64,000 nt of DNA from UBA8106 sp964569695. GTDB lineage: Bacteria > Acidobacteriota > Vicinamibacteria > Vicinamibacterales > UBA823. Made by a program: the position numbers and the translations under genes. The notes below the pieces were generated by a model. The model saw only the letters and a program-made list of their open reading frames with translations. It did no database searches and was not told the origin of the DNA. How positions within the stretch are numbered: position 1 is the first letter of the stretch; every line of letters starts with the position of its first letter. This document shows positions 61,070-64,000 of the stretch, piece by piece. The DNA lies in contig CAZMUA010000013.1 of assembly GCA_964569695.1 (NCBI GenBank), positions 1 through 64,000 on the forward strand. Reading direction: 5' to 3'.

Positions 61070-62989
61070 ATGGAACAGGTAACCGTCACTCTTCCGGACG
61101 GCTCACATCGTGACGTGCCCACCGGAGCCGTCGTGCGCGATATCGCGAACACCATTTCGCCGAGCCTAGCGAAGTCGGCACTGGCGGCAGTCGTGAACGA
61201 CGAGCTAGTCGATCTTTCTTATCCAGTTGACACTAATGTTTCACTACGGTTAGTCACGAAAGACAGCGAAGAAGCACTGGAACTTTGCCGACATAGCACG
61301 GCTCATCTTCTAGCGGCGGCAGTCACCGCCCTGTTCCCAGGTACCCAATGTGGGATCGGTCCAGCCACTGACGACGGTTTTTTCTATGACTTTGTTGTCG
61401 ATCGCCCTTTCGTAACTGAAGACTTGCAAGCTATTGAAGAAAAAATGCGCGATCTGGCAAGTCAAGACTTGCAATATGAGCGGAAATTGTTTTCCAAGGA
61501 AGATGCCAAGTCTTTTTTTACCGAACGTGGTGAGCCTCTCAAAGTTCAACTCATCGAAGAAAAAGGTGGGCCGGTCGTTTCCTGCTACACGATTAAAGAT
61601 GTATTTATCGATTTTTGTACAGGGCCTCACGTGCCATCAACCCGAAATCTAAAAACATTCAAACTACTCTCTACTTCTAATGCGTACTGGAAGGGAGACG
61701 CTTCTAATCAGCCGATGCAACGAGTCTACGGCACGGCGTTTTTGAAGGCTGCTGAGTTAAAGTTGCATCTTGAACGTCTAGAAGAAGCCAAGAAACGCGA
61801 TCATCGTAGACTCGGGAAAGAACTCGGACTATTCACCTTTCATCACTGGGCGCCAGGCGTGCCATTTTGGCTAGCTAAAGGGACGGTCCTCTACAATATT
61901 CTGTCTACTTATATGCGAGAGATGTTGTCGCCAGAAGGATACCTAGAGGTCAAGACGCCGATCGTTTTCAACAAGGCGTTGTGGGAGACTTCCGGACATT
62001 GGGAACATTACCGAGAAAACATGTTTCTAGTTAACTCGACCGATGGCGATCCAATGGGTGTCAAAGCGATGAATTGCCCTGGTCACATGCTGATCTTCAA
62101 AAATGAACTTCGAAGCTACCGTGACCTTCCTTTCCGGTTGCACGAACAGACACCGTTGCATCGTAACGAAACATCGGGCGTCTTAACGGGGCTCACTCGT
62201 GTGCGACAGTTCGCTCAAGATGACGCCCATTGTTTTGTTACGGAAGATCAAATCGGTGAAGAAGTCGAACGTTTACTTCGATTGACCCAACGTGTGTTCA
62301 ACGACTTCAATCTCAAACCAGTAATGCGTCTTTCCACACGTCCAGACCAGTACCTGGGTCAACGCGAACAATGGGATCATGCAGAAGCCCAGTTAAAGGG
62401 TGCCCTCGAAGCCGTCGACGCCCAGTACACAATCAACGAAGGTGATGGCGCCTTTTATGGACCAAAAATCGACTTCGACGTCACTGACGCTATCGGACGC
62501 AAGTGGCAATGTACTACCATTCAATTGGACTACCAACTCCCGGCAAGATTTGGACTAAAGTACATTGGTTCCGACAACGCCGAACACGTGCCAGTTGTCA
62601 TTCACAGGGCCATTTTTGGAAGCTTTGAGCGGTTCATCGCGCTTTTGATTGAACACCACGCGGGAGCATTTCCTCTATGGCTCGCACCCATCCAAACAAT
62701 TGTGCTTCCGATTGCAGATCGACACGTCAGTTACGCGAACTCAATCCGGACCACATTGGAGGCTGCCGGACTTCGTGTTGAACTCGACAAACGTCAGGAA
62801 AAAATTGGATATAAAATTCGTGAGGCACAATTACAGAAGATTCCGTATATGCTGGTTACTGGTGACCGGGAATTGTCCGAAAAGACAGTCGCGGTTAGGA
62901 GTCGGGAGGGTGGCGACCAAGGAACTCGCACCGTAGACGAGATCTTAACCACCATGCTTGAGGAAATTCGTGTGCGAAACGTAGGCTAG
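61070..62989 (+). CDS. thrS: Threonine-tRNA ligase
   Basis: A 639-residue class II synthetase. It has an N-terminal TGS domain (about 1-62), a TGS-linked editing domain (HSTAHLLAAAVTALFPGTQCGIGP and DFCTGPHVPST), the catalytic core with zinc ligand C336 in AMNCPGHM, motif-2 HRNETSGVLTGLTRVRQFAQDDAH, and the C-terminal anticodon domain (LPIADRHVSYA, KIGYKIREAQLQKIPYMLVTGDRE). The 124-base leader from the tRNA gene holds a short GGTC-ATGC-GACC hairpin but no T-box pattern. It is followed by infC, rpmI and rplT. Confidence 0.97.
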   Translation: MEQVTVTLPDGSHRDVPTGAVVRDIANTISPSLAKSALAAVVNDELVDLSYPVDTNVSLRLVTKDSEEALELCRHSTAHLLAAAVTALFPGTQCGIGPATDDGFFYDFVVDRPFVTEDLQAIEEKMRDLASQDLQYERKLFSKEDAKSFFTERGEPLKVQLIEEKGGPVVSCYTIKDVFIDFCTGPHVPSTRNLKTFKLLSTSNAYWKGDASNQPMQRVYGTAFLKAAELKLHLERLEEAKKRDHRRLGKELGLFTFHHWAPGVPFWLAKGTVLYNILSTYMREMLSPEGYLEVKTPIVFNKALWETSGHWEHYRENMFLVNSTDGDPMGVKAMNCPGHMLIFKNELRSYRDLPFRLHEQTPLHRNETSGVLTGLTRVRQFAQDDAHCFVTEDQIGEEVERLLRLTQRVFNDFNLKPVMRLSTRPDQYLGQREQWDHAEAQLKGALEAVDAQYTINEGDGAFYGPKIDFDVTDAIGRKWQCTTIQLDYQLPARFGLKYIGSDNAEHVPVVIHRAIFGSFERFIALLIEHHAGAFPLWLAPIQTIVLPIADRHVSYANSIRTTLEAAGLRVELDKRQEKIGYKIREAQLQKIPYMLVTGDRELSEKTVAVRSREGGDQGTRTVDEILTTMLEEIRVRNVG

Positions 62990-63025
62990 GCCACCTGCGC
63001 TGAACACGACCTGAAGGAGGAACTT

Positions 63026-63577
63026 ATCGCAGTTTATCGAGGACCAAGACGTAACGAACCAAGAACACGTACTAATGAACGCATTCGTGTAAAAGAAGTG
63101 CGTGTCATTGATGATACTGGTGAACAACTTGGTATTATGCCACCACAGCAAGCTGTGGTGCTTGCCAAGCAAAAGGGACTTGATCTAGTTGAAGTTTCAC
63201 CAACTGCATCACCACCAGTTTGTCGTATCCTGGATTTTGGGCGCTATCAATATCAAGAACAGAAACGTGCCCGAGAGGCTAAGAAACACCAAAAAACATC
63301 CGACGTAAAGGAAATCAAGTTTCGTCCAAAAGTAGACGAACACGATTATCAGTTCAAGAAGAAACACATCGAGCGATTTTTGGGTGACGGTGACAAGGTT
63401 AAAGCCACGATATTCTTTCGAGGTCGCGAAATGGCACACCCGGAAATTGGGCGACGTATTCTTGAGCGTCTCATTAATGAGCTCGGTGAACTCGCAAACC
63501 AAGAAACGGTGCCGCGCATGGAAGGCAACACGATGCACACAATTCTTTCGAGAAGGGTTGGAGGAAAGAAAAGTTGA
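63026..63577 (+). CDS. infC: Translation initiation factor IF-3 (ATC start)
   Basis: A 183-residue factor that binds the 30S subunit and checks initiator codon-anticodon pairing. The N-domain has NERIRVKEVRVIDDTGEQLG, LDLVEVSPTASPPVCRILDFG, and the C-domain has KEIKFRPKVDEHDYQFKKKHIERFLGDGDKVKATIFFRGREM. The AAGGAGG at 63014-63020 is five bases before ATC 63026. Upstream in-frame codons up to the thrS stop contain no ATG, GTG or TTG, and the next GTG at 63098 would delete conserved residues. A non-standard start, as with AUU in E. coli infC, supports autoregulation by IF3. Confidence 0.92.
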   Translation: MAVYRGPRRNEPRTRTNERIRVKEVRVIDDTGEQLGIMPPQQAVVLAKQKGLDLVEVSPTASPPVCRILDFGRYQYQEQKRAREAKKHQKTSDVKEIKFRPKVDEHDYQFKKKHIERFLGDGDKVKATIFFRGREMAHPEIGRRILERLINELGELANQETVPRMEGNTMHTILSRRVGGKKS

Positions 63578-63616
63578 TGCTTGGCCTAGCGCCTATCGCT
63601 CTGAGGAGATTACTAA

Positions 63617-63814
63617 ATGCCGAAACTTAAGACACACCGAGGCGCTGCGAAGCGGTTCAAAAGAACGGGAACCGGAAAATTCACTCGGAGCAAGGCGTTC
63701 AAGCAACATATTATGACCAGTAAAACCACAAAGCAGAAGCGTGGCATGCGCGGCACCACGACGGTTGACGCCAGTGATACAGCTAAACTGCAGCAAATGC
63801 TACCATATAAATAA
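63617..63814 (+). CDS. rpmI: 50S ribosomal protein bL35
   Basis: A 65-residue basic protein with the family start MPKLKTHRGAAKRFKRTGTG and the KRGMRG block. GAGGAG lies eight bases before ATG. The position between infC and rplT matches the classical IF3-L35-L20 operon, in which L20 often represses translation. Confidence 0.97.
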   Translation: MPKLKTHRGAAKRFKRTGTGKFTRSKAFKQHIMTSKTTKQKRGMRGTTTVDASDTAKLQQMLPYK

Positions 63815-63843
63815 AGAGGACGGCCTCTAGAGGAGAGTTGGCG

Positions 63844-64000
63844 ATGCCGAGGGTGAAGCGGGGAACAATTCGACGCGCGAAACGAAGAAAGTTACTTGCG
63901 CGCGCCAAAGGATTTTATCAAACCAAAAGTAAACTGTACCGTGCAGCTAAAGAATCTGTAGATACGGCGTTAAGCTATGCTTATGTCGGTCGTCGCCGAA
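63844..64000 (+). CDS. rplT: 50S ribosomal protein bL20, 5' part
   Basis: The gene runs off the right edge. The 52 visible residues begin MPRVKRGTIRRAKRRKLL, then ARAKGFYQTKSKLYRAAKESV and ALSYAYVGRRR, matching the N-terminal RNA-binding extension and first helices of L20. AGAGGAG lies nine bases upstream of ATG 63844. In well-studied bacteria L20 represses the rpmI-rplT mRNA. Confidence 0.95.
   Translation, partial: MPRVKRGTIRRAKRRKLLARAKGFYQTKSKLYRAAKESVDTALSYAYVGRRR

Noticed and set aside
1..64000. CRISPR array, IS element, prophage or toxin-antitoxin island
   Set aside because: I saw no regular direct repeats, transposase or integrase motifs, phage genes or paired small toxin genes. The window is chromosomal in character throughout.

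Overview
This is a 64 kb piece of a Gram-negative bacterial chromosome with about 50% GC. LPS synthesis (lpxB), several outer-membrane beta-barrels, many signal peptides and lipoboxes, and a large set of secreted hydrolases point to a Gram-negative heterotroph. The gene content (penicillin acylase, S9, M28, M16 and M20 peptidases, a PQQ dehydrogenase, a sulfatase, TAXI-TRAP, gatCA, and the ymdB-xseA-xseB-ispA-tlyA-nadK and thrS-infC-rpmI-rplT blocks) looks most like Acidobacteriota, perhaps Vicinamibacteria-like. That placement is an inference from gene content. No marker search could be run.

Layout. Positions 1-11 kb hold the end of an RNA methyltransferase, an M20 hydrolase, an M23 endopeptidase, an orphan soxCD-type sulfite dehydrogenase pair, a run of chlorite-dismutase-family protein, TPP enzyme and serine hydrolase, and a sugar-isomerase-like gene facing a LacD-type aldolase. 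Positions 11-21 kb carry a lytic transglycosylase, an atypical SDR, and three amide-bond hydrolases (gamma-glutamyltransferase, penicillin acylase, S9 peptidase). Positions 21-31.6 kb hold a PQQ dehydrogenase/sulfatase/Gfo-Idh-MocA group, divergent from a TAXI-TRAP transporter followed by a serine hydrolase and an ATP-grasp ligase.

Positions 31.6-34.5 kb hold the most unusual unit. Three overlapping genes encode a cytochrome c fused to an outer-membrane barrel, an amicyanin-like cupredoxin with a carboxypeptidase-regulatory domain, and a ferritin-like/VIT1 membrane protein. Together they look like an envelope electron-transfer and metal-handling module. Positions 34.5-48.5 kb contain an ABC exporter, an M28 peptidase, queG, acnA, lpxB, an M16 pair (one subunit lacks the zinc site and carries a LolA-like domain), an outer-membrane protein and a Mit_KHE1-like protein.

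Positions 48.5-64 kb are mostly housekeeping: nfo, gatCA, rpoZ, an Hsp20 gene with a structured AT-rich upstream region, ymdB-xseA-xseB-ispA, tlyA-nadK, ruvX-mltG, an S41-like protein with both catalytic residues replaced, tRNA-Val(GAC), and thrS-infC-rpmI-rplT running off the right edge. The infC gene appears to start with ATC. I saw no CRISPR array, insertion sequence, prophage or rRNA. The only gap over 300 bases is upstream of hsp20 and is described below.
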